Positions 7,363 through 17,300 of a DNA stretch of 64,000 bases are shown piece by piece; within the stretch, counting starts at the first letter, position 1, and each line of letters starts with the position of its first letter. The stretch covers positions 3,968,001-4,032,000 of the forward strand of contig NZ_CP089414.1 in assembly GCF_022394535.1 (NCBI RefSeq), in the 5' to 3' direction. The notes under the pieces are model-generated. The model did no database searches and was not told the DNA's origin. It saw only the letters and a list, made by a program, of their open reading frames with translations. A program made the position numbers and the translations under genes. Origin of the DNA: Dyella terrae. GTDB taxonomy: Bacteria > Pseudomonadota > Gammaproteobacteria > Xanthomonadales > Rhodanobacteraceae.

Positions 7363-8607
7363 TCAGGCAACCGCGGCCGCGCGCGGCTTCTGCGTCCGGG
7401 CCATACCGGAAAGCACGCGCTCGATGCGTTCGAACACTTCGCGCAACTGCTCCGGCGGTGGCAGCAGGGTCAGACGCAGGTGGCGGCTGTGCGGCACGTT
7501 GAAGCTGCTGCCGGGCACCACCAGCACCGATTCCTCCTCCAGCAGGCGCAGCGCGAAGGCGTTGTCGTCGAAATCGGCGATGCGATCGGCGCGCACGCGG
7601 GGGAACGCATACAGCGCACCCGCTGGCGACACCAGATCGAGGAACTGGCTGGCGGCTACACCGTCCAGCACGGCGCGGCGCGCCTCGTGCAGGCGGCCGC
7701 CCAGCGCGGTGAGCGCGTTGATGGTCGGCGCGGATTCCAGCGCGGGGCGCACGGCCCATTGCGCGGTGACGTTGGCGCACAGCCGCAGCGCGGCCAGCAA
7801 CTGCAGGGCGTCGCGATAGTCCGCGGTGCGTGAAGGATCGCCCGAGAGGCTCATCCAGCCCACGCGGTAACCGCAGGCGCGATGCACCTTGCTCAGGCCG
7901 CCGAAGCTCACGCAGGGCACGTCGCCGGCGACAGATGCCAGCGGCTGGAAGGTGGTGCCGTCGTAGAGGATCTCGTCGTAGATCTCGTCGCTGAGCAACA
8001 GCAGACGGTGACGTGCGGCGATCTCGACAATGCGTTCCAGCAGCTCGCGCGGATACACCGCGCCGGTCGGATTGTTCGGGTTGATCAGCACCAGGGCGCG
8101 GGTGCGCGGGGTGATCAGCGATTCGATTTCTTCCGGGTCGGGCAGGTGGCCGTTTTCCGCCAGGCAGCGGTAATAGCGTGGCTTGCCGTCGTTGAGGATG
8201 GTGGCGGCGCTCCACAGCGGGTAGTCCGGGCTGGGCAGCAGCACCTCCTCACCCGGTTGCAGCAGGGCGCGCAGGCTCAGGTCGATCAGCTCGCTGACGC
8301 CGTTGCCTACGAAGATGCGCTCCACTTCCACGCCGCGCGCACCGCGCTGGCGCTGCTGGGCGGCGATGGCCTCACGGGCTTCTTCCAGGCCCTGCTCGTG
8401 GCCGTAGGCCTCACTGTCGTGCAGGTGGCGGGCAATGGCCTCGCGCAGGTGGGCCGGGGTTTCGAAACCGTAGCGGCCGGGGTTGCCGATATTGAGCTTG
8501 ATAATCGGCAGGCCAGCGGCCTCCAGCTCACGGGATCGCCGGGTGAGGGCGCCGCGGATTTCATAGCGCACGTCCGCCAGGTGCGCACTGGGTTTGATCG
8601 AGGCCAA
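7363..8607 (-). CDS. alaA: PLP-dependent aminotransferase, AlaA (glutamate-pyruvate) type
   Basis: A 414-residue fold-type I aminotransferase. The PLP lysine is K240 in SFGGLSKVHRACGYRVGW; NPNNPTG (176-182) and SDEIYDEILYDG (206-217) bind cofactor and substrate. The sequence and the K240 position fit the E. coli AlaA group, which makes alanine from pyruvate with glutamate. The start is a TTG at 8607 (MASIKPSAHL) preceded by AAGGA at 8-nt spacing; no ATG fits better. The C-terminal tail (TQKPRAAAVA) is slightly extended. It is cotranscribed with the SGNH hydrolase and diverges from rsgA. Confidence 0.88.
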   Translation of the reverse strand: MASIKPSAHLADVRYEIRGALTRRSRELEAAGLPIIKLNIGNPGRYGFETPAHLREAIARHLHDSEAYGHEQGLEEAREAIAAQQRQRGARGVEVERIFVGNGVSELIDLSLRALLQPGEEVLLPSPDYPLWSAATILNDGKPRYYRCLAENGHLPDPEEIESLITPRTRALVLINPNNPTGAVYPRELLERIVEIAARHRLLLLSDEIYDEILYDGTTFQPLASVAGDVPCVSFGGLSKVHRACGYRVGWMSLSGDPSRTADYRDALQLLAALRLCANVTAQWAVRPALESAPTINALTALGGRLHEARRAVLDGVAASQFLDLVSPAGALYAFPRVRADRIADFDDNAFALRLLEEESVLVVPGSSFNVPHSRHLRLTLLPPPEQLREVFERIERVLSGMARTQKPRAAAVA

Positions 8608-8795
8608 CGCAAGCGTCCTTCGTCTTGGTGTTGTTGCGGCGCAAGAAAGCGGCCGTCAACCCGATGCTAACAGCGTCCCTGCGTGGGGTGGGAGTCAAAA
8701 AGCTCCGTTTCTCGGGCTTTTTTGGGGCCGGACATCCCTTGGGGTGTTTTGCATCATCTATGTGGAATGAAACAGGGCATCCCAAGGCATAATGA

Positions 8796-9857
8796 GTGCC
8801 CATGATGGCCCCCGAAATCATCGAACGACTGCGCCGCATCGGCTGGCGTGGCGAGACCCTGCCCTCCGAGGGCAGGCAGTTGGCCCGCGTGGTCGCCCAA
8901 CACCGCGCAGGCTACGAACTGCACGACGGCGAACACCTGTTCGGCGCCCAGCCGGCCGGTCACTTCCTCAAGCGCAGCCTGGACCCGGCCGATCGGCCAT
9001 CGGTGGGCGACTTCGTGGAAATCGAGGCCGGCAAGCCCCCGCACATCGTGCAGGTGCAGCCGCGGCGGACCGTCCTTTCCCGGGCGGCGGCCGGCGAGCG
9101 TTACGAGCGCCAGATCATCGCCACCAACATCGACTACGTGCTGGTGCTAACCGGCCTGGATGGCGACTTCAATCCGGCGCGCATCGAGCGCTACCTGTCG
9201 CTTACCGAAGGCTCGGGCGCCCAGCCCGTGGTGCTGCTGAGCAAGCTCGACACCCGCGAAGATGCAGCCGAACTGCTGGCGGCGCTGCGGGCACGGCTGC
9301 CGCAAGGCACACCCATCCATGCCATCAATGGCAAGGATCCGGCCAGCATCGACGTGCTGCTGCCCTACCTGCAGCCTGGCGACAGCGCCGTGCTGGTGGG
9401 TTCGTCCGGCGCGGGCAAATCCACACTTACCAATACGTTGCTCGGCACCGAGAGGATGGCGACCAGCGCCGTGCGCGGTCACGACAGCCGTGGCCGCCAC
9501 ACCACCACCTACCGGGCGCTGCTGCAGCTACCTAGCGGCGGCTGTCTGATCGATACCCCTGGCATGCGTGAGCTCAAGCTCACCGGCGAGGAAAATCTGG
9601 ACTTGTTCGCCGACATCGACGTGCTGGCCGAGCAATGCCGGTTCGCCGACTGCGGCCATGGCAGCGAGCCGGGTTGCGCCGTACAGGCGGCGCTGGACAG
9701 CGGCGACCTGTCCGCCGAGCGCTGGCGCAACTATCTGAAACTGCGCGACGAGCGCGAAGAACAGGCGACTACGCTGGAAGCCAAGCTGCGCAGGCAGCGC
9801 GGTGGGCGGCCTGCGGCCAAGCCGCATGGCAACCGACACCCGCGCGATCGGGAATAG
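8796..9857 (+). CDS. rsgA: Ribosome small-subunit biogenesis GTPase RsgA
   Basis: A 353-residue circularly permuted GTPase with an N-terminal OB fold. The G4-like element LLSKLD precedes the Walker A GSSGAGKST (near residue 205), the switch region GRHTTT and the G3 motif DTPG, the order that defines the YjeQ/RsgA family. The C-terminal zinc finger is visible as C..DCGHGSEPGC. It assists late 30S maturation. The start is ambiguous: GTG at 8796 has AAGG 8 nt upstream, while ATG at 8802 and 8805 are also in frame. It diverges from the aminotransferase gene; CCTTGGG (8737-8743) and CCCAAGG (8781-8787) can pair and cover the ribosome-binding site. Confidence 0.95.
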   Translation: MPMMAPEIIERLRRIGWRGETLPSEGRQLARVVAQHRAGYELHDGEHLFGAQPAGHFLKRSLDPADRPSVGDFVEIEAGKPPHIVQVQPRRTVLSRAAAGERYERQIIATNIDYVLVLTGLDGDFNPARIERYLSLTEGSGAQPVVLLSKLDTREDAAELLAALRARLPQGTPIHAINGKDPASIDVLLPYLQPGDSAVLVGSSGAGKSTLTNTLLGTERMATSAVRGHDSRGRHTTTYRALLQLPSGGCLIDTPGMRELKLTGEENLDLFADIDVLAEQCRFADCGHGSEPGCAVQAALDSGDLSAERWRNYLKLRDEREEQATTLEAKLRRQRGGRPAAKPHGNRHPRDRE

Positions 9858-9930
9858 TTGAACGCCGCGGTTTTGCTGCCTTCTGGCCGGAAGGCACTAG
9901 TATCGGGGCATCGTGGTTCGGGGAGCGGGC

Positions 9931-10413
9931 ATGCAGCGGCTGTCGTCGCGTTGGACGTTTTTTTACAAGCGGCTGTTCCCTTTGTTCTGGTTCGGCATGG
10001 TCGCCATCAGCGTAACCGGCATGTGGATAGATCCTCACAGCGCGGGAAAGCGAGTCGAGCCCTGGGCGGCGCTCATGCCCCAGGTTTTCATGGTGATCAT
10101 CGGATTCGTGATCTTCAAGATCTTCATCTTCGATCTGGTCGATGAGGTGTGGCTGACCGGCGACCACCTTTTGGTCAAAAATCGTGGTGATCAGGCAAGC
10201 GTCGCGCTCGACAACGTGATGAACGTAAGCGTCACGACGTTGATTAATCCGCCCCGTATCTCCCTGACCCTTCGCACAGAGTCTTCCCGCCTGGGCAAGA
10301 CGATTGCCTTCGTGCCAGCCGGTCGCCAGAGCCTATTTGCAATGTTCAAGCCTAATCCCATTGCCACGCAGTTGATCGAGTCCGTGGACGCAGCGCGCCG
10401 GAGGACGGCATGA
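9931..10413 (+). CDS. Two-TM membrane protein coupled to QEGLA-family gene
   Basis: 160 residues from the ATG at 9931, which has GGGGAG 5 nt upstream; an in-frame upstream start lacks one. Two membrane helices lie near residues 14-32 (FPLFWFGMVAISVTGMWI) and 48-67 (MPQVFMVIIGFVIFKIFIF). A soluble domain of about 90 residues follows, PH-domain-like in pattern (VDEVWLTGDHLLVKNRGDQ, then ISLTLRTESSRLGKTIAFVP). No family is assigned. Its stop overlaps the start of the DUF1704 gene (ATGA), so the two are translationally coupled. Confidence 0.8.
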   Translation: MQRLSSRWTFFYKRLFPLFWFGMVAISVTGMWIDPHSAGKRVEPWAALMPQVFMVIIGFVIFKIFIFDLVDEVWLTGDHLLVKNRGDQASVALDNVMNVSVTTLINPPRISLTLRTESSRLGKTIAFVPAGRQSLFAMFKPNPIATQLIESVDAARRRTA

Positions 10414-11684
10414 ACGTCGACGCCACCCGCTTCAGTCCCGAGTTGCAACGCTACGCCGACCTCGACCAGCGCCTGCTGGCGGCGGTGAAAGGCATCCGTA
10501 TCCTGCCCACGGTGGCCTGGCCTGCCTCGCTGGAAGACCGCATGATCGCGGCCTACGCGAAAGGCCAGTTCACGCTGCCGGAGGTGAACTACCACGTGCC
10601 TGACCTCTCCGCCGAGCGCGCCGAACTGGCTGCGATCGAGCGCGAGGCGGGCTATGACGACCCGCTGGGCGAGTACCTGTGCCGCACCGCCGAGTCATGG
10701 CGCATCGCGGCTGAAATGCTCGAAGCGGTGGGCACTGATCAAGTGACGGCGCCGTCCATCGTGCTGTATGGCCGCCCCGGCGACGTGATTCCCGGCAGTG
10801 ACCGCAGCAACCTCGATGCGGCGCGCTACTTCGTTGAGCTATCGGACGAACTGGGTTCGGACCTGATCGCGGACGACGTGAACGTGGCGATTTCCGCCGA
10901 CGAACTGCGCGCGGACTTGAGCAAGACGCTGGATGATTTCTTCGGGGAGCCGTTGATTTCCGTGGAAGTGGATCCGGAACTCACCGCCAAGGCCGCCGCT
11001 GGCGCCACCCGCATCCGCCTGCGCGGCGGCACGCGTTTCACCGATTACGACCGGCACCAACTGCTGGCGCACGAAGCGTTGGTCCATTCGCTGACCGCGC
11101 TTAATGGGCGCGCGCAGCCGCTGCTCGCCTCGTTTGGGCGCACTTCGCCCCGCGTCACCGCTACCCAGGAGGGGCTGGCGGTGTTCGCCGAACTGATCTC
11201 TGGCGCCATCGACATTTCGCGGCTCAAGCGCATCAGTCTGCGCATCCTGGCGATCGACATGGCGCTGGGCGGCGCGGATTTCGTCGAGGTCTACCGGTTC
11301 TTCAGCGAGTGCGGGCAAAACCCGGCGGACAGCTTCCACTCGGCGCAGCGTGTGTTCCGCGGTGTGCCACTCACCGGCGGCGCGGCGTTCGCGAAGGACA
11401 ACGTCTACCTGTCAGGCCTGCTCACCGTGCACACCTTCTTCCGCTGGGCGCTCAAGCAGCGCCGCATGGACATGTTGCGGAACCTTTTCGCCGGCAAACT
11501 GGCGCTGCACGATGTCATTAGCCTGCAACCGTATTTCGAGTCCGGCGCGATTGCTGCGCCGCGATGGCTGCCGCCGTGGATGCAACATGCTCACGGACTG
11601 GCGGGCAAGCTGGCCTTCTCTTTGTTCGTCAATCGTATACACATGGGCAAGGTGCAGGCGGAGACGTTGTCGCTGAGCCTGTAG
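10410..11684 (+). CDS. QEGLA-motif (DUF1704) putative metallopeptidase
   Basis: A 424-residue member of the family annotated as flavohemoglobin expression-modulating QEGLA motif protein. It carries HEALVH (H221, E222, H226), a zinc-type HExxxH, and the namesake TQEGLA with E254 as likely third ligand. The same domain in eukaryotes (MATCAP/KIAA0895) is a tubulin tyrosine carboxypeptidase, so a metallocarboxypeptidase activity is plausible here; the bacterial substrate is unknown. No signal peptide; cytoplasmic. It is translationally coupled to the upstream two-TM protein. Family assignment is firm, function inferred. Confidence 0.87.
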   Translation: MNVDATRFSPELQRYADLDQRLLAAVKGIRILPTVAWPASLEDRMIAAYAKGQFTLPEVNYHVPDLSAERAELAAIEREAGYDDPLGEYLCRTAESWRIAAEMLEAVGTDQVTAPSIVLYGRPGDVIPGSDRSNLDAARYFVELSDELGSDLIADDVNVAISADELRADLSKTLDDFFGEPLISVEVDPELTAKAAAGATRIRLRGGTRFTDYDRHQLLAHEALVHSLTALNGRAQPLLASFGRTSPRVTATQEGLAVFAELISGAIDISRLKRISLRILAIDMALGGADFVEVYRFFSECGQNPADSFHSAQRVFRGVPLTGGAAFAKDNVYLSGLLTVHTFFRWALKQRRMDMLRNLFAGKLALHDVISLQPYFESGAIAAPRWLPPWMQHAHGLAGKLAFSLFVNRIHMGKVQAETLSLSL

Positions 11685-11692
11685 GTTTCAAT

Positions 11693-11725
11693 CGGTGCGA
11701 GCGCACGCTGTGCGCGCTCGCACCG
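11693..11725 (+). terminator. Strong hairpin after the QEGLA gene
   Basis: A perfect 12-bp stem CGGTGCGAGCGC (11693-11704) / GCGCTCGCACCG (11714-11725) with a 9-nt loop, starting 9 nt after the stop codon. It lacks a U-tract, so it is either a non-canonical terminator or an mRNA-stabilising hairpin. Confidence 0.55.
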
Positions 11726-11870
11726 TGAAGGCACCATTGCATACCAGTTGTGTGAATCATTGCGTCACCATGCTGCACCGCACGGTCGGGAGAGAGGTGT
11801 CGCCGGTGATACCATTGCCCGATACCGCTGTTGCGGCCCCGATTCCCCATCACATTCGATCCTCTATCCC

Positions 11871-14162
11871 ATGGCCCTTACCGAAGAACTGCGCCTCGCC
11901 GCTCTCGAGTACCACCGCCTTCCGCGCCCCGGCAAGATCAAGATCGCCGCCACCAAGCCCATGGTCACGCAGCGTGACCTGGCGCTGGCGTACTCGCCCG
12001 GCGTGGCCTATGCCTGCGAGGCCATCGTCGAAGATCCGAACGCCGCCAGTGAGATGACCGCGCGTGGCAATCTCGTCGCCGTGATCACCAACGGCACCGC
12101 CGTGCTTGGTCTGGGTGACATCGGTCCACTCGCCGGCAAGCCGGTGATGGAAGGCAAGGGCGTGCTGTTCCAGAAGTTCGCCGGCATCGATGTGTTCGAC
12201 ATCGAGATCAACGAGCGCGACCCGGACAAGCTGGTCGACATCATTGCCTCGCTCGAACCGACCTTCGGCGGCATCAATCTTGAGGACATCAAGGCGCCGG
12301 AGTGCTTCATCGTCGAGCGCAAGCTGCGCGAGCGCATGAAGATCCCGGTGTTCCACGACGACCAGCATGGCACCGCCATCATCGTGGGCGCGGCCATCGT
12401 CAACGCGCTGGAAGTGGTCGGCAAGAAGATCGAGGACGTCAAGCTCGCCACTACCGGCGTGGGCGCCGCGGGCATCGCGTGCCTGGACATGCTGGTGGCG
12501 CTGGGCCTGAAGCCCGAGAACATCCTGGCGTTCGATCGCGAAGGCGTGCTGTATACCGGCCGCGACCAGATGGATCCGGACAAGCAGCGCTATGCGCGCG
12601 ATACCGACAAGCGCACCTTGGCCGAGATCGTCGCGGGCGCGGACGTGTTCCTTGGCCTGTCCGCTGGCGGCATCCTCAAGCCGGAAATGGTCGCCACCAT
12701 GGGCGACAAGCCGGTCATCCTGGCGCTGGCCAACCCCAATCCCGAGATTTCGCCGGAAGACGCCAAGAAGGTGCGCCCGGACTGCATCATCGCCACGGGC
12801 CGTTCGGACTACCCGAACCAGGTCAATAACGCGCTGTGCTTCCCGTACATTTTCCGCGGCGCGCTGGACGTTGGCGCCACGGGCATCAACGAAGCGATGA
12901 AGACCGCCTGCGTGCGCGCCATCGCCGAGCTGGCTCGCATGGAAGCCGGTGACCTCGCCAGCGCCTACGGCGGTGACATCCCGACCTTCGGTCCTGAGTA
13001 CCTCATCCCGCGTCCGTTCGATCCGCGCTTGCTGGTGATGCTGGCACCGGCGGTGGCGCAGGCCGCGATGGATTCGGGTGTTGCTATGCGTCCCATCGTG
13101 GATATGGACGCGTACAAGGAGAAGCTCGGCCAGTTCATCTATCGCACCGGCCTGCTGATGAAGCCGGTGTACGAGCGCGCGCGCGCGGACATCAAGCGTG
13201 TGGTGTACGCCGAGGGCGAGGAAGAGACCGTACTGCGCGCAGTACAGACGGTCATCGATGAGCGCCTTGCGTTCCCGATCCTGATCGGTCGCCCGAGTGT
13301 GATCGATACGCATATCGATCGCCTTGGTCTACGTATGCGCAAGGGCGTGGATTTCGAAATCACCAACATCGACGACGATCCGCGCTTCAACGAGTACTGG
13401 CAGCAGTACCACGCGCTCACCGAGCGCCGCGGCGTGTCGCCAGCGGCGGCAAAGAACCTGATGCGTTCACGTCCCACGCTCATCGCCTCACTGATGGTCG
13501 AACGGGGCGAAGCCGACGCGATGATCTGCGGTCTGGTCGGTCGCTTCCACAAGAAGCTCGGCTACATGCGCAGCATCTTCGGCCTCGATCCGGGCGTGTC
13601 GTGCACCTCGGCAATGACCGGTGTGATCAACGACCAGGGTGCGTGGTTCTTCCTCGACACGCACGTGCAGTGCGACCCCACCGCCGAGCAGATCGCTGAG
13701 GCGACGCTGCAGGCCAGCTATCGCCTGAAGCTGTTTGGTATCGAGCCGAAGATCGCGCTGCTCTCGCATTCCAACTATGGCAGTCACGAGAACGCCAGCG
13801 CGGCCAAGATGCGCAAGGTGCGCGAGATTCTCGTGCAGCGCGGCCCCAAGCTCGACATGGATGGCGAAATGCAGGCAGACACCGCATGGGACGAGGCACT
13901 GCGCTTGCGCATGTTCCCCAACACCACGCTGTCCGGCCGCGCCAACCTGTTCGTGATGCCGAACCTCGACGCCGCCAACATCACCTACAACATGGTGCGT
14001 GTGATGACTGATGGCGTGGCCATCGGTCCGATCTTGATGGGCATCAACAAGCCCGCGCACATCCTCACGCCGGCGGCGACGCCGCGTCGCGTGGTGAACA
14101 TGACGGCGATTGCGGCAGTGGATGCCCAGATTCGCCAGACGCAGAGTGAGCGTCGTAGCTGA
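11871..14162 (+). CDS. maeB: NADP-dependent malic enzyme with PTA-like domain
   Basis: 763 residues from the ATG at 11871 (MALTEELRL); a longer in-frame extension is non-coding. Residues 1-430 are malic enzyme, which oxidatively decarboxylates malate to pyruvate with NADP. Visible elements are [19 protein letters not shown], the metal/substrate segment [13 protein letters not shown] and the dinucleotide fold [15 protein letters not shown]. Residues 440-763 are a phosphotransacetylase-like domain that in E. coli MaeB is regulatory (acetyl-CoA inhibition) rather than catalytic. Length matches E. coli MaeB (759). It stands alone and is followed by a rho-independent terminator. Confidence 0.96.
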   Translation: MALTEELRLAALEYHRLPRPGKIKIAATKPMVTQRDLALAYSPGVAYACEAIVEDPNAASEMTARGNLVAVITNGTAVLGLGDIGPLAGKPVMEGKGVLFQKFAGIDVFDIEINERDPDKLVDIIASLEPTFGGINLEDIKAPECFIVERKLRERMKIPVFHDDQHGTAIIVGAAIVNALEVVGKKIEDVKLATTGVGAAGIACLDMLVALGLKPENILAFDREGVLYTGRDQMDPDKQRYARDTDKRTLAEIVAGADVFLGLSAGGILKPEMVATMGDKPVILALANPNPEISPEDAKKVRPDCIIATGRSDYPNQVNNALCFPYIFRGALDVGATGINEAMKTACVRAIAELARMEAGDLASAYGGDIPTFGPEYLIPRPFDPRLLVMLAPAVAQAAMDSGVAMRPIVDMDAYKEKLGQFIYRTGLLMKPVYERARADIKRVVYAEGEEETVLRAVQTVIDERLAFPILIGRPSVIDTHIDRLGLRMRKGVDFEITNIDDDPRFNEYWQQYHALTERRGVSPAAAKNLMRSRPTLIASLMVERGEADAMICGLVGRFHKKLGYMRSIFGLDPGVSCTSAMTGVINDQGAWFFLDTHVQCDPTAEQIAEATLQASYRLKLFGIEPKIALLSHSNYGSHENASAAKMRKVREILVQRGPKLDMDGEMQADTAWDEALRLRMFPNTTLSGRANLFVMPNLDAANITYNMVRVMTDGVAIGPILMGINKPAHILTPAATPRRVVNMTAIAAVDAQIRQTQSERRS

Positions 14163-14188
14163 GGGCAGGCTGGATTGATGTTTTGCGA

Positions 14189-14220
14189 GAACGGGGCCTT
14201 GATGGCCCCGTTTTTGTTTT
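14189..14220 (+). terminator. Rho-independent terminator of maeB
   Basis: Stem ACGGGGCC (14191-14198) / GGCCCCGT (14204-14211) with a 5-nt loop, followed by TTTTGTTTTT, 27 nt after the maeB stop. Confidence 0.9.
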
Positions 14221-14379
14221 TGGTGGTTTGCTTTACTGCTATGGCTAGTGGATTTCGAAAGCTTGGTGGCGCAGCTTTTGGGGAGAGGGTTGAGGTGAGG
14301 GGGCGATCTAGCCTCACTGCTTTTTCCTTGCCGTCCTCCTAGCGAAGGACGGAATGCGAAGCGCTGGCGTTATGAGCAC

Positions 14380-17300
14380 TCAATTTGCCACAGGCTTGGC
14401 CGGTGTTTTGAGGGGTGGTACTCCCGAGGAAACGGGCGTGGCCTCATCCCGCAACAGTGTGCGTGGTAGCGCGAAATTATTGAAAATGCGCTGCGTGAAC
14501 GGGTTGTTGGCCTTCTCAGCGCTGATGCGATAGCGCATCGCACCACCGTCATCCGCGGTAAAGCTGAGGTCCACACTCGTGGGTGTCGTGCCGGTGAGCT
14601 GTGCGCGGCTCAGCAGGCGGAACATCGACCAGGGCCCGCGGAACACCAGGCTACTGCTGTTGCCGCTGCTGTTGATCAACGTGACGCGACTGTCGGTGCT
14701 GCTCCCCAAGCTGTTCGGCCAGATCAAACCCACACTGTTGCTGGGGCCATGATCGTAGGAGATCAACTGACCTTCGATGCCGAGGACGCTACTGCGCCGA
14801 TTCGGTGTCAGGCCAAGGGGTGTCACGTTGAACTGCACACTGAGCGCACCGCGATTATTGAAGAACGCATCGCGGATACGATTCGCCGCTTCGAGCTGAG
14901 TCAGTACATCGGTGCGCACCAGGTAGCCGCCACGTCGCTCCGAGTACAACGCATCAAGATTGTCCTCCAGGAACATCTTCAGGTACTTATCGCGGAACTG
15001 CTGCAAGCGCCCCTGAGGACCGAAGAATGCTTCGAAATCCTCCAGCGAGGCGTCCGAGGCGACGGCCGGGTTGAACGGGTAGCGTCCCGCCAGGTGCTCG
15101 CTGTAGAAACTGTACACATCGGTGTCCCAGCGGCGCTCCAGTTCGCGAAGGGCTTCGATCAAGAGTACCTGCGAGGATTCGTCTGCGAGCTTTTTCACCT
15201 GTCCGTTCAACGGCTCCGGCAAGCTGGCTGCCATACGCTGCAAGATCCCGAAGGGATCCTGTCCCTTCAATGCAAAGCGATCCACCACCATGGCTAGCGC
15301 CGCCTTGCCACGATCGGGGCTGTCTTGCACGCTCTTCACCGCATCGCGGACATTGCCAATGGCAGTCATGGTTTCATCCAGATAGGCCGGCTTATCGCTC
15401 TTTGCCACCAGGAGATCCGTCAGCGGTGCGAACGACCGAGCGATATCAGCGCCCAACTGACGGTTGGCCGCTTCGTTGGCGGACGTGGGCGCGTTGCCCT
15501 TACCGTCAGCCGGCGTCGGTGGATTGAGCTGGGTGTTGTCCCGTACCGTTTCCACGAGACGACGCATCGGCGCCGCGGGACTGGTGATGCTTTCGAGGAC
15601 AGCCACTGCCTGGCCGATGTCGTTGAAGTCCACGATGTCGAGCCGGTTAATGGCCTGGCGCCAGTTCGCCATGTAGTCGGCGGTGTAAATGGTGCGAACG
15701 CGGCCCGCCAGCGCCAGCCTGTCGGCGTCGGAGTAATCGATGTGGCTGCGCTGGCCCAGCGTCCACTCGTCGATCATGGCCAGTTCGGTCACGTCCCGGC
15801 TGTGCGGTTCGAAATAGTCGTGGAAACCCCGAGCGGTGAGCAGCGCGTCGATCTGCGCGCCGGGCAGCTTGGTGTCATCCGCCGTGCGGATTTGATAGAC
15901 GATATCGAACGCCGGGCCGATCTCGTGGCGCAAGTCCAGCGGAGCATGCAGGACGTCGCCCGCCTGCTGCTGCATAGTCATATAGACACGTTGCGGCGTG
16001 GGAATCTGGCGCAGTTCCTGCTGTACCTCCGTTACGCGCTCGCGATACTGGGGCAGATCAGCATCGGCATATTTCATGGCGTAGTCGAGATGACGCATCA
16101 GGTCATTCTGCGTGCCGCCATCGCCGGGGAACGCCTTCTGCCAGTATTTGGCCATCCAATCTTCAACGATGGGCGCGCGCCGATTCGGGCGATCTTCGAT
16201 CATGCGATACACGCGCAATGCGGCCAGCTCATCGTTGCTGTTGGCCGGCGCGCTATTCATGGCTTCTATGACACCGCCTGCCAGCTCCGGCAGGAATCGC
16301 TTGGATAGCAATTGCAGATAAGCTTCATCTACTTTGGGACCGATACGGCGACCTTGATACAGGCCCATGTCGGACACTACGGGCCAGGCGTTGCGGTAAT
16401 CGCCATACACCGTGACCGCATCGCGGATCTGGTCCAGCGGTACCAACACGTTTCGCCCGGTAGCGTCGGTAGTGGTGTCGACCTGCTTACCACTGAAATC
16501 CCGACTCTTGGCCAATACGTTTAATGCCAGGTCCCGGTTCAACGTGTAGTAGTGGTACCAACCCGCCGTGATCAGCAGGCCGCCTAGCGTCGCCACACCC
16601 AGGTTGATCATCAGCGCACGTTTCTTGTCAGCAATGACTTTGACGTTATCGCCAGCCAGCCCTGCCTCGGGATAGATGATCCGCTGAAAAATATGCTGGG
16701 CAAAGTAAACCGTGCCACGCCCTGCCGGTTGTGCCTTTGACACCACCGTTTCCAGCTTGAACGCCTCCGCCGCAGCGTCCACGAACGCATTGGTCAGCAG
16801 GCCCTCCTGATAGACAGAGGAGAAGTACACGCCCCGCGGCAGTGCAGGCGCACCCGAGCGATCCGCTCCAAGCACGTCGGACAGATAGCGAAGCAAGATC
16901 GGCCGCAGGCCATCCAGCTCGCGAGTGAGCGAAAATAAGCCTTCGCGTTGCTCTCGTTCGAACGGCTCGCTTAGCGCATCGAACACTTGCTCGTTCAGGC
17001 GCGTCACCATCGCCCCGTAGCGCTGGGACAGCTCCGCTATCCACGCATCGAAGTTCTTCACCGACTCCAGCGTAAAGGTGAAGCCGAATATGTCCTCACG
17101 CAGGGTGCGCGACAGGCGCGAGAAGAACGTGCCAAAACCGTCGAGCCGATCTGCCTTAGTCAAGACGACGTAGACGGGCGGGCGCGTACCCAATTGAGCG
17201 CCCAGTTCACCCAGGCGCGTACGCAGCAGCGTGGCCTGCGCCTTGCGGTCGCTCGGCTTCTGATTGAGCAGCTCAATGACGTCGACCACTAGCACCACGC

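Noticed and set aside
7316..8215. 299-residue minus-strand frame
   Set aside because: Alternative frame of the aminotransferase gene, extremely Arg/Ala-rich.
8731..8790. CCTTGGG/CCCAAGG pairing before rsgA as a riboswitch
   Set aside because: Only a 7-bp pairing across about 40 nt with no conserved riboswitch core; it may still affect initiation but cannot be called a regulator.
11850..13313. 487-residue minus-strand frame
   Set aside because: Antisense shadow of maeB with no recognisable motifs.
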